Source: Acidobacteriota bacterium | Lineage (GTDB): Bacteria; Acidobacteriota; Terriglobia; Terriglobales; Acidobacteriaceae | Assembly: GCA_021778845.1 (NCBI GenBank) | Contig: JAJYBU010000028.1 | Span: forward strand, 1-47,629 | Direction of reading: 5' to 3' | DNA: 47,629 bases | Shown: positions 6,684-15,077 of the stretch, piece after piece | Position numbering within the stretch: the first letter of the stretch is position 1 | Layout: every line of letters begins with the position of its first letter | Made by a program: the position numbers and the translations under genes | The notes under the pieces: generated by a model | The model's database searches: none | What the model was told of the DNA's origin: nothing | The model's input: the letters and a program-made list of their open reading frames with translations, nothing else

Positions 6684-7757
6684 TTAGAGCAGGCCGGCGC
6701 GGTGGGCGTGCGTGGCGATTTGCTCGTTGATGGTGAGAGCAAGAGAGAGAGCGGCGCGACCGGCTGCGGCGGGGACGCGGGGCTGCGTGCGGTTGCGGAC
6801 GGCGTGGAGGAAGTCTTCAAGCTCAAGGCGAAGGGGTTCGCCTTTGGGGATGTCGGCCTTGGTGAGGGAGAGGCCGGCGGTGGGGTGGGCGGTGGGCATG
6901 GTGTGGGGCGTGGCGGCGGTCGCGGTGGGTGCAGGGGTGGGCGATGAACCTGCAGCGGCCGTCGCTGCCATTGCGGCTGCGACGACGGTTGGATCGACGC
7001 TGATGGTCAGGAGTTCCTGGCGAGCGAAGTCGAGCGAGAGGTACTGGTGGGGTTGGAAGAGACGGAGCTTGCGGACCTGCTCGGTGGAGACGCGGCTGGC
7101 GGTGAAGTTGGCGACGCAGCCGGAGTCGAACTCGACGCGGACGTTGGCGATGTCGGTTTTGCGCGAGAGGATGGGCAGGCCGACGGCGCGGACTTCGCGA
7201 ACGGGGGACTGGGTGAGGCTGAGGACGATGTCGATGTCGTGAATCATGAGGTCGAGGACGACGTCGACGTCGAGGGACCGCGGGGTGAAGATGCTGAGGC
7301 GGTGGGACTCGAAGAACATGGGCCGGTTGAGAGCGGCGATGGCCGCTGTGACGGCGGGGTTGAAGCGCTCGAGATGGCCGATGGCGACGATGCGTTGGTG
7401 GGTGCAAGCGAGATCGAGGATGTGATCGGCCTGAGCGAGGGTTGCGGCGAAGGGTTTTTCGATGAGGAGATCGAGGCCGGCGAGGAGGAGCTGCTCGGCG
7501 ACCGCGGCGTGATGGATGGTGGGGACGCAGACGGATGCGGCGCCGAGCGAGAGGTTGGCGGCGAGGAGTTCGGTGAGGGTGGCGAAGGCCGGGATGTTGT
7601 AGGTAGCGGCGAAGGTGGTGCTGCGCGCTGCGTCGGGTTCGACGAGAGCGGCGAGCTGAACGAGCTCGGGATGAGCGAGTTCGAGCTCGCGGTAGACGCG
7701 AAGATGATTGCGCCCGAAGGCGCCGGTACCGATGACGGCGACGCGCAGAGGAGGCAC
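6684..7757 (-). CDS. Gfo/Idh/MocA family NAD(P)-dependent oxidoreductase
   Basis: A 357-residue dehydrogenase acting on a sugar or nucleotide sugar. The N-terminal Rossmann fold starts VAVIGTGAFGRNHLRVY (about residues 6-22). EKPFA (about 119-123) holds the family's catalytic Lys, GHLERFNP (about 147-154) belongs to the substrate domain, and DLMIHDIDIVLSL (about 187-199) carries the catalytic His-Asp. Members of this clade are often lipid A or UDP-GlcNAc-related, but the substrate is not readable here. Residues about 265-300 form an Ala/Pro/Thr-rich insertion that looks disordered and is not typical. The gene converges on the lipoprotein gene with a 5-bp gap. Confidence 0.88.
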   Translation of the reverse strand: MPPLRVAVIGTGAFGRNHLRVYRELELAHPELVQLAALVEPDAARSTTFAATYNIPAFATLTELLAANLSLGAASVCVPTIHHAAVAEQLLLAGLDLLIEKPFAATLAQADHILDLACTHQRIVAIGHLERFNPAVTAAIAALNRPMFFESHRLSIFTPRSLDVDVVLDLMIHDIDIVLSLTQSPVREVRAVGLPILSRKTDIANVRVEFDSGCVANFTASRVSTEQVRKLRLFQPHQYLSLDFARQELLTISVDPTVVAAAMAATAAAGSSPTPAPTATAATPHTMPTAHPTAGLSLTKADIPKGEPLRLELEDFLHAVRNRTQPRVPAAAGRAALSLALTINEQIATHAHRAGLL

Positions 7758-7759
7758 GG

Positions 7760-7990
7760 CTACTTCTGCGCTGCGACGTTGGGGAGTGGAGACTCAACGG
7801 CGACGCGGCAGCGGGTGTAAAGCTCGAAGAGTTGCGTGACCTGATCTTCAGGCTTGACGGCCGAGGGAGGGCCGAAGCCGGTGGACGAGGCGCCCTTGCT
7901 GCCGAGGTTGGTGTGGGCGGCGACGAATTTGAGGAGATCGAGAGCGATGTCTTCAGAGCGACGAGGAGCGGAGTTGTTGCTGGATTCCAT
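7760..7990 (-). CDS. Small hypothetical protein in an operon with the oxidoreductase
   Basis: A 76-residue soluble protein read just before the oxidoreductase: its stop is 2 bp from the next start, so the two are surely co-transcribed. The middle contains SEDIALDLLKFVAAHTNLG and VTQLFELYTRCRVAVES, an amphipathic helical pattern seen in small Acidobacteriota proteins of unknown role. I see no catalytic motif, signal or membrane segment. The ATG at 7990 follows an AAAGGTACCC stretch with a modest ribosome site. Confidence 0.6.
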   Translation of the reverse strand: MESSNNSAPRRSEDIALDLLKFVAAHTNLGSKGASSTGFGPPSAVKPEDQVTQLFELYTRCRVAVESPLPNVAAQK

Positions 7991-8116
7991 GGGTACCTTT
8001 CGGAGCGCGTTGCTAAAGGTGATGGTAGCGGTTTGACGGAGATGGTTGCAACGTGTGCGCGGTGAAGAGCAGCAGAGATAGGACGTGGATGGACCGCGCA
8101 GGTGGAGGAGAACAAT

Positions 8117-8374
8117 ATGAACTCAGATGAACTGCAGAGGATTCTTGGTTATTTGAACATTGGCCTCGCCATTGCTCACGACAGCGGCGTGTCGATTGGG
8201 CACTTTGGAAGCGGGGACTTTATTCAGCTTGCGCAGACGGTGAACGGAATGTTGCTGCATGCGATTGCACCCGTTGCGGGAGTCGCTGCATCGGCTGCGC
8301 CGGTGGTGGCAGCCAATGCGACGCCTGCGCTGATGAGTAGCCCGGCGGATGCAGGCGGCTGTGCTAAAGGCTAG
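8117..8374 (+). CDS. Small hypothetical protein opening the main phage-like cluster
   Basis: An 85-residue protein begun at ATG 8117 behind GGAGGAG with ideal spacing. The in-frame GTG at 8102 overlaps that site and is less likely. The N-terminal half (about 1-50) is a mixed helical segment; the C-terminal half is Ala/Val/Pro-rich (AIAPVAGVAASAAPVVAAN) and low in complexity. No family is recognised. It precedes two giant exported proteins on the same strand, 73 bp before the chosen start of the first, and probably shares their transcript. Confidence 0.5.
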   Translation: MNSDELQRILGYLNIGLAIAHDSGVSIGHFGSGDFIQLAQTVNGMLLHAIAPVAGVAASAAPVVAANATPALMSSPADAGGCAKG

Positions 8375-8447
8375 AGGGTTTGGCGGCGACACGGCATGGT
8401 CGCAGTGTGAGTGGATTTGCAAGACGGCAGTGGAAGTTGGAGGAGCA

Positions 8448-11400
8448 ATGAGCGGAACAAGGCGAGGGTGGATGCTGCTGGTAGTTCTGGTGGCCATGAT
8501 GATCGGAGGCGTTCGCACGGCAGCGGCCCAGGTGGCGACGACGACGGTGCAGGACACGGTGTATAGCGCGAATGGGACACCCGCGAGCGGAACGGTCCTG
8601 GTGAGCTGGAGCACGTTTACGACGGCGGGCGGGCAGACGGTGCCGGCAGGGAATACGTCGGCGACGATAAGTGCGGGAGGGCTGCTGTCGATTGCGCTGG
8701 CCCCGAATGCAGGTGCGACACCGATGGGTAGTTACTATACGGCGGTGTTCCACCTGAGCGATGGGACGACGAGCCGAGAGTACTGGGTGATTCCGGTGAC
8801 GGTGCCGGGTGGCGGCACGGTGACACTGGCGGCGATTACGAACCAGGTGTTGCCGATCAGCGTTGCGATGCAGACGGTGTCGAAGCAATATGTTGACCAG
8901 GCGATTGCGGCAGCGTCTACGGGGTTTCCGCTTGCCACGTCACCGTATGTGCAGAAGGTGGGCGACACGATGACGGGGCCATTGGTGCTGCCGGCAGATC
9001 CGGTGAGTCCGAACCAGGCGGCCGACAAGAATTATGTGGATGAGAATGCGGCGGCAACGTCTGCCGGGTTGGGACAGAAGGTGAGCCTGCTGCCGACGGC
9101 TACTCAGGCGGTGGCGCAACCGAGCGGGACCAGCTTCAGCATCAGCGGTACTTCCGCGAGCACGACGTTTTCGGGTACCGGGACAGTGTCGCAAGCTACG
9201 ATCACTTCGGCCAATACTGCGGCGAGCCCTAACACTGGTAGCTACAACCTGTTCACCAACGACGCGAACTGCTTTCAATCGGGATACGACCTGGGAAATA
9301 ACGGAACCTCTGCGCAGGGGTGGAGTGTGTGCACTCTGGATGCGAGCAACTTTCAATCCGCCACGAGGGGCATCACTCAGATGAACGGCGGCACCTTTTC
9401 ACACTTCGCGCAAGGCGACACGGCCTTTGATTATGGATATATGAGTTCGTTTGGCGGCACTGTAGCGGCTTCCGACGAAGGCGTGACGCACACGGTTAAA
9501 CAGGCCCACCAGATCGGCTACTACACGGGGGTGATTGCGACCGGAGGGGTCACCGGATCAAATCTTCTGACGACGACTTCGTTTACATGCCACGGAATGT
9601 GCACTGCTCTTAGTGGAAATCAATTTGCTGACGGGGGGATTCTGCTCGATACGTCGAAGGGCGGAAGCACGGCCACGCTTGCGTCTACAGGTTCGGCACT
9701 GAATGGCACTTATTACACGCTGGCGTCTGGGACGGTTCCGGTATCGACGGCGTGGGGCAACATCGTTCCAAGTTCCTGTACGAATAATGGCAACGGGCAG
9801 TGGCAGAACTATACTGCGACGACCTGCAATGTGACGCTGGGAAGCTCACCGGCGAGCCCTGGGAACTTTGTGGCGGGGACGGATGTATGTCTCGCTGGAC
9901 CCTTTCAGGAAGAGGCTGCCGTAACAGCGGTAGGGACGCCGGCCAGTGGGGTGCAGTCGATTACCTTCAACACGCGGTATGCGTGGGATGGTACGAACGG
10001 GAATACGAATGCGGCTCTGGTGATGCAGGGTGGAGCGTGTGGACAATCGCTGGTGGCAACCAGTGCGGTGAGTTCATGGCCGATTGCGTATGCGGTGGTT
10101 GGGGCAACTTCTTCGACGCAGGTGTTCTTAAGTAATTGCGTGGTAGGAGGTTGCAATGGGAGCGGAAACATTATTCCTGGCACACCAGTTGCGACTGCCA
10201 CGGTGATAAATTACGGGGCCTCAATCGTGCGCGCCAGCAACGTTGTGACCGTGTCAGGATTTATGGGATACCCATTTTATTTTCCTGCGGGATCGACGGT
10301 TATCGTTACGGGAGCTACGCCGACGGACTTGAATGGAACCTTCACGGTTTTGACCAATAGCGAGGATAGTTTCAACCCATCCATGACGTGGGCTCAAACC
10401 GGAGCGAACGAATCGAGCACGACAGACATTGTGATGAGGGCACCGAATACGAGTGTCACATTTTTCCCCTCGGCTTTTATTACCGGGACCAACAGCGGAG
10501 TCGGAGGCGACGCTCAACTGGCGACGAACACGGTTCCGTTCGCTGCGGGGGATACGGTAGTGGGTGCTCCGACCTCGCAGTATCAGCAGGCGGGGTTGAA
10601 CATCTATATTGGACAATCGACAGCATCTACAGGGAGCTACAACTCGCATGGGGTGATGGTGGATGATGCAGGTCCGTCGCAACTGACGCATGCATTCCAG
10701 GCCTTGAACAGCACGAACAACGGTGTCGCCCAAGACATGTTTGACGTTGACGGTTCCTACCAGAATGACTTCTACATAAAGTATCGTCCCGCAAACAACG
10801 GAACGATTCTGTTTGTGCAGGGCAATGAACCGGTGTCATCGAATCAAAAGCCGTATAACATCTTCGAGGATGATGCCAGCCCCGGCTATTCGTTTGTCGT
10901 TGATCCACGGAATGTTCGCTTCACGCTGAACCAGCCTCTGTTTGTGGCTGGGAGCGAAGTCTGTACGGCGGCGAATGGGATCTGTGGTGCTGGAGGCGGA
11001 GGAACAGTTACCAGCGTCGCGGTTGGCACATGGCCTAGCTGGTTGGCGCCTACAGTGACGAATGCAACGACGGCTCCAAGTATTGCGGTGGCGGCAAGTG
11101 CCATTCCGAATACGGCGTTGGCGAATAGCGCCACAACCGTCAACGGGATCGTGTGCACGCTCGGTGCTACATGCACCATTCCGACCGGAAGCACAACACC
11201 GCCGCTGACGTACAACTACTACCCTGCAGCGGTGTCGGATGGTGGATCGGCGTTTGCTGGCGGGTTTACGCGCTACAACAACAATGAGCCGCAGACTGGC
11301 TCGGTGAATCCGGCGTCGAGTGCGCTGGGCTACATGCTGTTTCAGGCTACGCCAACTGCACCACAGTATGCGGAGTTGACCACGACGGCTCCGCCCTATT

Positions 11401-11735
11401 GGACCAGTTCGGGTATGTATCTTGAGTTCTACTCGACGGCAGTAACGGGCAATGCAGTGATGGACGTGCAGACGGCGTGCGTGACAGCGAACCAGGTCGT
11501 AGGTTCTCCGACCTTCTCGACCGCGATTGTGACGACAACGGCGGTGAGCACAACAGCCAATGGAAAGGTGCGAACGGCGCTGATTCCGAATATTGCCGCA
11601 CCGGGAGCCAACGGGTGCCCTGCGACGGGCATGACCACACCTACGACACTTACGATTCGCGTCTACGCGGATGCGACCTCGGCGGTTCCTGTGTACCTGC
11701 TGGGAGCGACGCTGGTAACGGGAAGGAGCCAGTAA
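8448..11735 (+). CDS. Large exported tail-fibre-like protein
   Basis: A 1095-residue protein. I start it at ATG 8448, which has GGAGGAG six bases upstream; the frame is open further back but includes no better start. The first about 28 residues form a classic Sec signal peptide (RR, hydrophobic core LLVVLVAMMIGG, then TAAAQ). Residues about 173-199 contain the phage tail-fibre motif GDTMTGPLVLPADP followed by KNYVD. The remainder is Ser/Thr/Gly/Asn-rich beta-type sequence, with a late region resembling pectate-lyase-like or adhesin fibres. Base composition is visibly more AT-rich than in the flanking genes. A fibre role is inferred from the motif. A signal peptide on such a protein is unexpected for a virion part. 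Confidence 0.75.
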   Translation: MSGTRRGWMLLVVLVAMMIGGVRTAAAQVATTTVQDTVYSANGTPASGTVLVSWSTFTTAGGQTVPAGNTSATISAGGLLSIALAPNAGATPMGSYYTAVFHLSDGTTSREYWVIPVTVPGGGTVTLAAITNQVLPISVAMQTVSKQYVDQAIAAASTGFPLATSPYVQKVGDTMTGPLVLPADPVSPNQAADKNYVDENAAATSAGLGQKVSLLPTATQAVAQPSGTSFSISGTSASTTFSGTGTVSQATITSANTAASPNTGSYNLFTNDANCFQSGYDLGNNGTSAQGWSVCTLDASNFQSATRGITQMNGGTFSHFAQGDTAFDYGYMSSFGGTVAASDEGVTHTVKQAHQIGYYTGVIATGGVTGSNLLTTTSFTCHGMCTALSGNQFADGGILLDTSKGGSTATLASTGSALNGTYYTLASGTVPVSTAWGNIVPSSCTNNGNGQWQNYTATTCNVTLGSSPASPGNFVAGTDVCLAGPFQEEAAVTAVGTPASGVQSITFNTRYAWDGTNGNTNAALVMQGGACGQSLVATSAVSSWPIAYAVVGATSSTQVFLSNCVVGGCNGSGNIIPGTPVATATVINYGASIVRASNVVTVSGFMGYPFYFPAGSTVIVTGATPTDLNGTFTVLTNSEDSFNPSMTWAQTGANESSTTDIVMRAPNTSVTFFPSAFITGTNSGVGGDAQLATNTVPFAAGDTVVGAPTSQYQQAGLNIYIGQSTASTGSYNSHGVMVDDAGPSQLTHAFQALNSTNNGVAQDMFDVDGSYQNDFYIKYRPANNGTILFVQGNEPVSSNQKPYNIFEDDASPGYSFVVDPRNVRFTLNQPLFVAGSEVCTAANGICGAGGGGTVTSVAVGTWPSWLAPTVTNATTAPSIAVAASAIPNTALANSATTVNGIVCTLGATCTIPTGSTTPPLTYNYYPAAVSDGGSAFAGGFTRYNNNEPQTGSVNPASSALGYMLFQATPTAPQYAELTTTAPPYWTSSGMYLEFYSTAVTGNAVMDVQTACVTANQVVGSPTFSTAIVTTTAVSTTANGKVRTALIPNIAAPGANGCPATGMTTPTTLTIRVYADATSAVPVYLLGATLVTGRSQ

Positions 11736-14700
11736 TGCGCAGACTGATGGATGTGGTGGTGCTCTGGTGTCTCTTCTGCGGGGTGGTGTTCGGGCAGGCG
11801 ACTAACCCGCAGAACACCTTCGCCAACGCGGTGAACGCGGCAGGACCGAGCGTGTGGCTGAACTTCAACGACCCGACGACGGCGTTCAAGGATCAAGTAT
11901 CGCGGACATCGTTTGTGAATACGGGAACAACTACGACGACTACGACACATTCGCCCGCGCCGCCAGCCGCAGCGTCCAATGGACAAACTTATTTCGGTGC
12001 CTTCAATGGCACGAACGACTATCTGACAGTTACAACTTCAACGCTCAACCCGGCGGCTTATACCTTCAGCGCATGGGTATATCTCACCGCGATACCTACG
12101 AGCGGGAATTACGTGACAATCATGGCCCAGGGAGCAGGGGGGTTTACAACGATTCTGGTGCAATCTTCCGGCACAATTTTGGCGGGCATCACCACAACGG
12201 CAGTAAACACGAATACAAACATAAGCTATGCAGGGTCTCACGTGTTGGCGGTAAACACCTGGTATTTCATCAGCATGACGTACGATTCTGTTGCGGGGTT
12301 GACTGGATACGTCAACGGGGCGGTAGATGGTTCCGCTGCGGCGAATGGAACGGCGGCCGATAACACAGGACCTTTCGAGATAGGCGGAAACTACCCTTGT
12401 TGTGGGGGGCGCTATCTCAACGGTCAGATAAGCGACGTGAGTATCTATAGCGTGGCTTTGACATCGGCTCAGATCAACACGCTCTATACCGGCGGTTCGA
12501 TCACCAGTGGCTTGATTGGGCAGTGGGATATCGACGAGGGAGCTGGTACAACGGCTATCGACTCCAGCACTGGCGGGAACAATCTGACGTGGGCTGGCAC
12601 AACGAGCGGCAACTTCGGCTACTACTGGGGACCGGCGACGACCTCCGTTTCCACCACCTATAATTCCGGCACAGTCACGACCGATCAGCCCGGATTCGAC
12701 AACACCAACGCGCAGCAGTTCTCGGCGGAGTTCCCCTACAACGGCTTAAATGTAGCGCCCAACAACACGCTGGGAGATATCGAATGGGACGTTCCCTGGA
12801 CGATGCTTGTCCACGTGGACCGGTTCAACTGGAATGGGAATGCAAAGCTGGTGCTCGCAAGCAAGGGGGACGTTGCTTCCTCAACGGGAAGCTGGTGGGA
12901 GCTATTCCTGCAACAGAACACAACCAACGCTAACGCCTCACAGCTCTGCTTTGAGCGCAACGGGACGGGAGAGAATCAGGCCCAGCAGTTGTCCTGCACG
13001 GGGACTGGCTATGATGCGATGCCCAACGGATTCAACTACGACATCGTGGTGGAAGATTCCGGTACCGGACAAGCGTCAGCGGTGAGCATGTGGATGAATG
13101 GGCTGCCAGTAGGAACGTCCATCCCATCTGCTATTTCCAGCAACACCTCGGCTCAGGGATTTGGGAATGTGACGTGGACGGTGACGGCAGGTGGGACAGG
13201 CTACGCTGCGTCTACTGCATTCACCTCCACGGGGGGTGGAGCAAACTGCGTGGTAACGGGAACGGCAGTAGCCACCAGCGGGGTGATCACCTCCGCCGTC
13301 TCAAACGCTGGAGACAGCAACGCTGGCTGCACGTCGGCACCTACGATTGTGTTGACTGCGCCGACGGGTACGGGCGCAAATATCACAGCTAACGTGCTCC
13401 CTATGTCGATGAACTCAACGACGGAGCCGCTTATGGTCCCCGGATACGTGAGCAGTGGTGTCAGCTACGGAGTGGGCGGTTCTGACACGACGCAGAATCC
13501 GGTCTACATTGATGAGTTTGCGATCTTTCCGGGAAACCTGACGTTTGGGCAGATTTCGAACATCTTCTATGAGACGAAGTTCTACCAGGGGCAACTCTTT
13601 CCGGGCATCACGACGAATCCGCCGCTGGTGATCTTTGAGAGCACCGGATGCGGACCGGACTTCAGCGGAGACCAGACTACTGCGATGTTGCTGGGATCGG
13701 TAAAGGCCGGCCTTATTCGCCTGCTCGGGCTGGACATTGACGATGGCAATCCGAACGGAACCAACTCCGTAGGCTGGTGGCGGCAGATGCTCGATCAGGC
13801 AGGCCTTGCAGACGTGCCCGTTTCATGGGGAGGATCGGCTTCGATTGTCGGCAACACGGGTGGATGTCCGGCTGCGAACATCACGGCCTACAACGCCTCA
13901 ACTCCGCAGAACCCGGCATCGTACGAGGCCGCCGCTACCATGTACCGCACGCTCTTTGCGAAGTACCCCACCACTCCTATCTATGTGCTGCTGACGCAGG
14001 TCTATAACGGCTACGCTCAGTTTCTAGCTAGTCCCGCAGATAGCATCTCTCCGCTGACCGGATTGCAGATGCAGGCGCAGAATGCGGCGAACGGAGGCTG
14101 GGTAAATATCTACGAGGGCAACACGAATCTGGACACGACCGACCTTGACACGGTGTGGACGAGCAACGGGGCAATGCCTATCTGGGTGCCTGGAGGGAAC
14201 GGAGGGAAGGGAGGGCCGGGGATTCTGGTGTCGAAGACGGCCAACGATCCTCTCTATATGACTGCGGCGAAAATGGCTGCGGGCGACAGCATCTATGGAT
14301 ATACCAACCAGAACTTTGCGATGGTGCTGAGCCCCTACTTCTATGGCGGGGTGACTATCTCCTATAGCGGGGGAACGGGCTATGCGAATGCGACTCCGTT
14401 CACCTCGATTGGCGGCGGTCCACACTGCCATGTAACCGGAGTGATGACGGCCAGCGGTGGTGTACCGAATGGGATTGACTATTCGTGGGGAGGGCCAATC
14501 CCCTCGACCACTACGTACGATGGGCTGGGGTACGGATGCGTGCCTGCAACGTTTACCGCGACGGGAAGCGGAACGAGCCTCACTGTGTCGTCGGTCTTTG
14601 GCGTTATCACGGTAGGCGACACGATCAGCGGAACGGGCATTCCGGCAGGGACGACGATCACTGCGCAGACGAGCGGGACGACGGGCGGTGCTGGGGTCTA

Positions 14701-14980
14701 CACCACGAGCGTTGCAACGACAGCATCCGCTGCGGCGGTGACGCGGACGCCAACCATCGTGCTAACGAATCCGACAGGGACGGGTGTCACGCTGACGCCT
14801 GCGCTGGGAGTATTTCTCAGCAACTACGGTGCGGGTGCGACGAATACGTGGAAGGTGTGGCCAAACCAGTATGACCAGAACCCCACTGGAGGAACTTCCC
14901 CGACGACGGCTCCGATCTTCAGTTGGTTTACCAACTCGCTGATGGACCCGCCGACCAATGGAGCACCACGGGTTCCGTAA
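11735..14980 (+). CDS. Large exported LamG-domain protein with a nucleoside-hydrolase-like region
   Basis: A 1081-residue protein whose ATG overlaps the preceding stop (TAATG), so it is translationally coupled. Residues 1-20 are a signal peptide. A LamG/concanavalin-like domain spans about 80-250 (TFSAWVYLTA, then GYVNGAVDGS, QISDVSIYSVALTSAQI). A second LamG-like domain begins near 327 and closes only near 600 (YIDEFAIFPGNLTFGQIS). It is split by a GTGY-type beta module (about 475-553). Residues about 629-868 resemble nucleoside hydrolases (FESTGCGPDFSGD, then IRLLGLDIDDGN), but the usual paired Asp motif is altered, so activity is doubtful. A second GTGY module (about 872-1027) interrupts the C-terminal part. 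Possibly a sugar-binding fibre. Confidence 0.7.
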   Translation: MRRLMDVVVLWCLFCGVVFGQATNPQNTFANAVNAAGPSVWLNFNDPTTAFKDQVSRTSFVNTGTTTTTTTHSPAPPAAASNGQTYFGAFNGTNDYLTVTTSTLNPAAYTFSAWVYLTAIPTSGNYVTIMAQGAGGFTTILVQSSGTILAGITTTAVNTNTNISYAGSHVLAVNTWYFISMTYDSVAGLTGYVNGAVDGSAAANGTAADNTGPFEIGGNYPCCGGRYLNGQISDVSIYSVALTSAQINTLYTGGSITSGLIGQWDIDEGAGTTAIDSSTGGNNLTWAGTTSGNFGYYWGPATTSVSTTYNSGTVTTDQPGFDNTNAQQFSAEFPYNGLNVAPNNTLGDIEWDVPWTMLVHVDRFNWNGNAKLVLASKGDVASSTGSWWELFLQQNTTNANASQLCFERNGTGENQAQQLSCTGTGYDAMPNGFNYDIVVEDSGTGQASAVSMWMNGLPVGTSIPSAISSNTSAQGFGNVTWTVTAGGTGYAASTAFTSTGGGANCVVTGTAVATSGVITSAVSNAGDSNAGCTSAPTIVLTAPTGTGANITANVLPMSMNSTTEPLMVPGYVSSGVSYGVGGSDTTQNPVYIDEFAIFPGNLTFGQISNIFYETKFYQGQLFPGITTNPPLVIFESTGCGPDFSGDQTTAMLLGSVKAGLIRLLGLDIDDGNPNGTNSVGWWRQMLDQAGLADVPVSWGGSASIVGNTGGCPAANITAYNASTPQNPASYEAAATMYRTLFAKYPTTPIYVLLTQVYNGYAQFLASPADSISPLTGLQMQAQNAANGGWVNIYEGNTNLDTTDLDTVWTSNGAMPIWVPGGNGGKGGPGILVSKTANDPLYMTAAKMAAGDSIYGYTNQNFAMVLSPYFYGGVTISYSGGTGYANATPFTSIGGGPHCHVTGVMTASGGVPNGIDYSWGGPIPSTTTYDGLGYGCVPATFTATGSGTSLTVSSVFGVITVGDTISGTGIPAGTTITAQTSGTTGGAGVYTTSVATTASAAAVTRTPTIVLTNPTGTGVTLTPALGVFLSNYGAGATNTWKVWPNQYDQNPTGGTSPTTAPIFSWFTNSLMDPPTNGAPRVP

Positions 14981-15077
14981 GGCGGGTGATTGCCTGGAAA
15001 GTGAGAGGGGAGGTGCGGGTCCTCTATTCGCGTAGTCGACGCGGGATGGGGGACCGCGCGCCGGGGTGGGATGAGAC

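Noticed and set aside
11477..11734. Upstream extension of the LamG protein
   Set aside because: It overlaps the preceding gene; the TAATG overlap and signal peptide mark the start at 11735.
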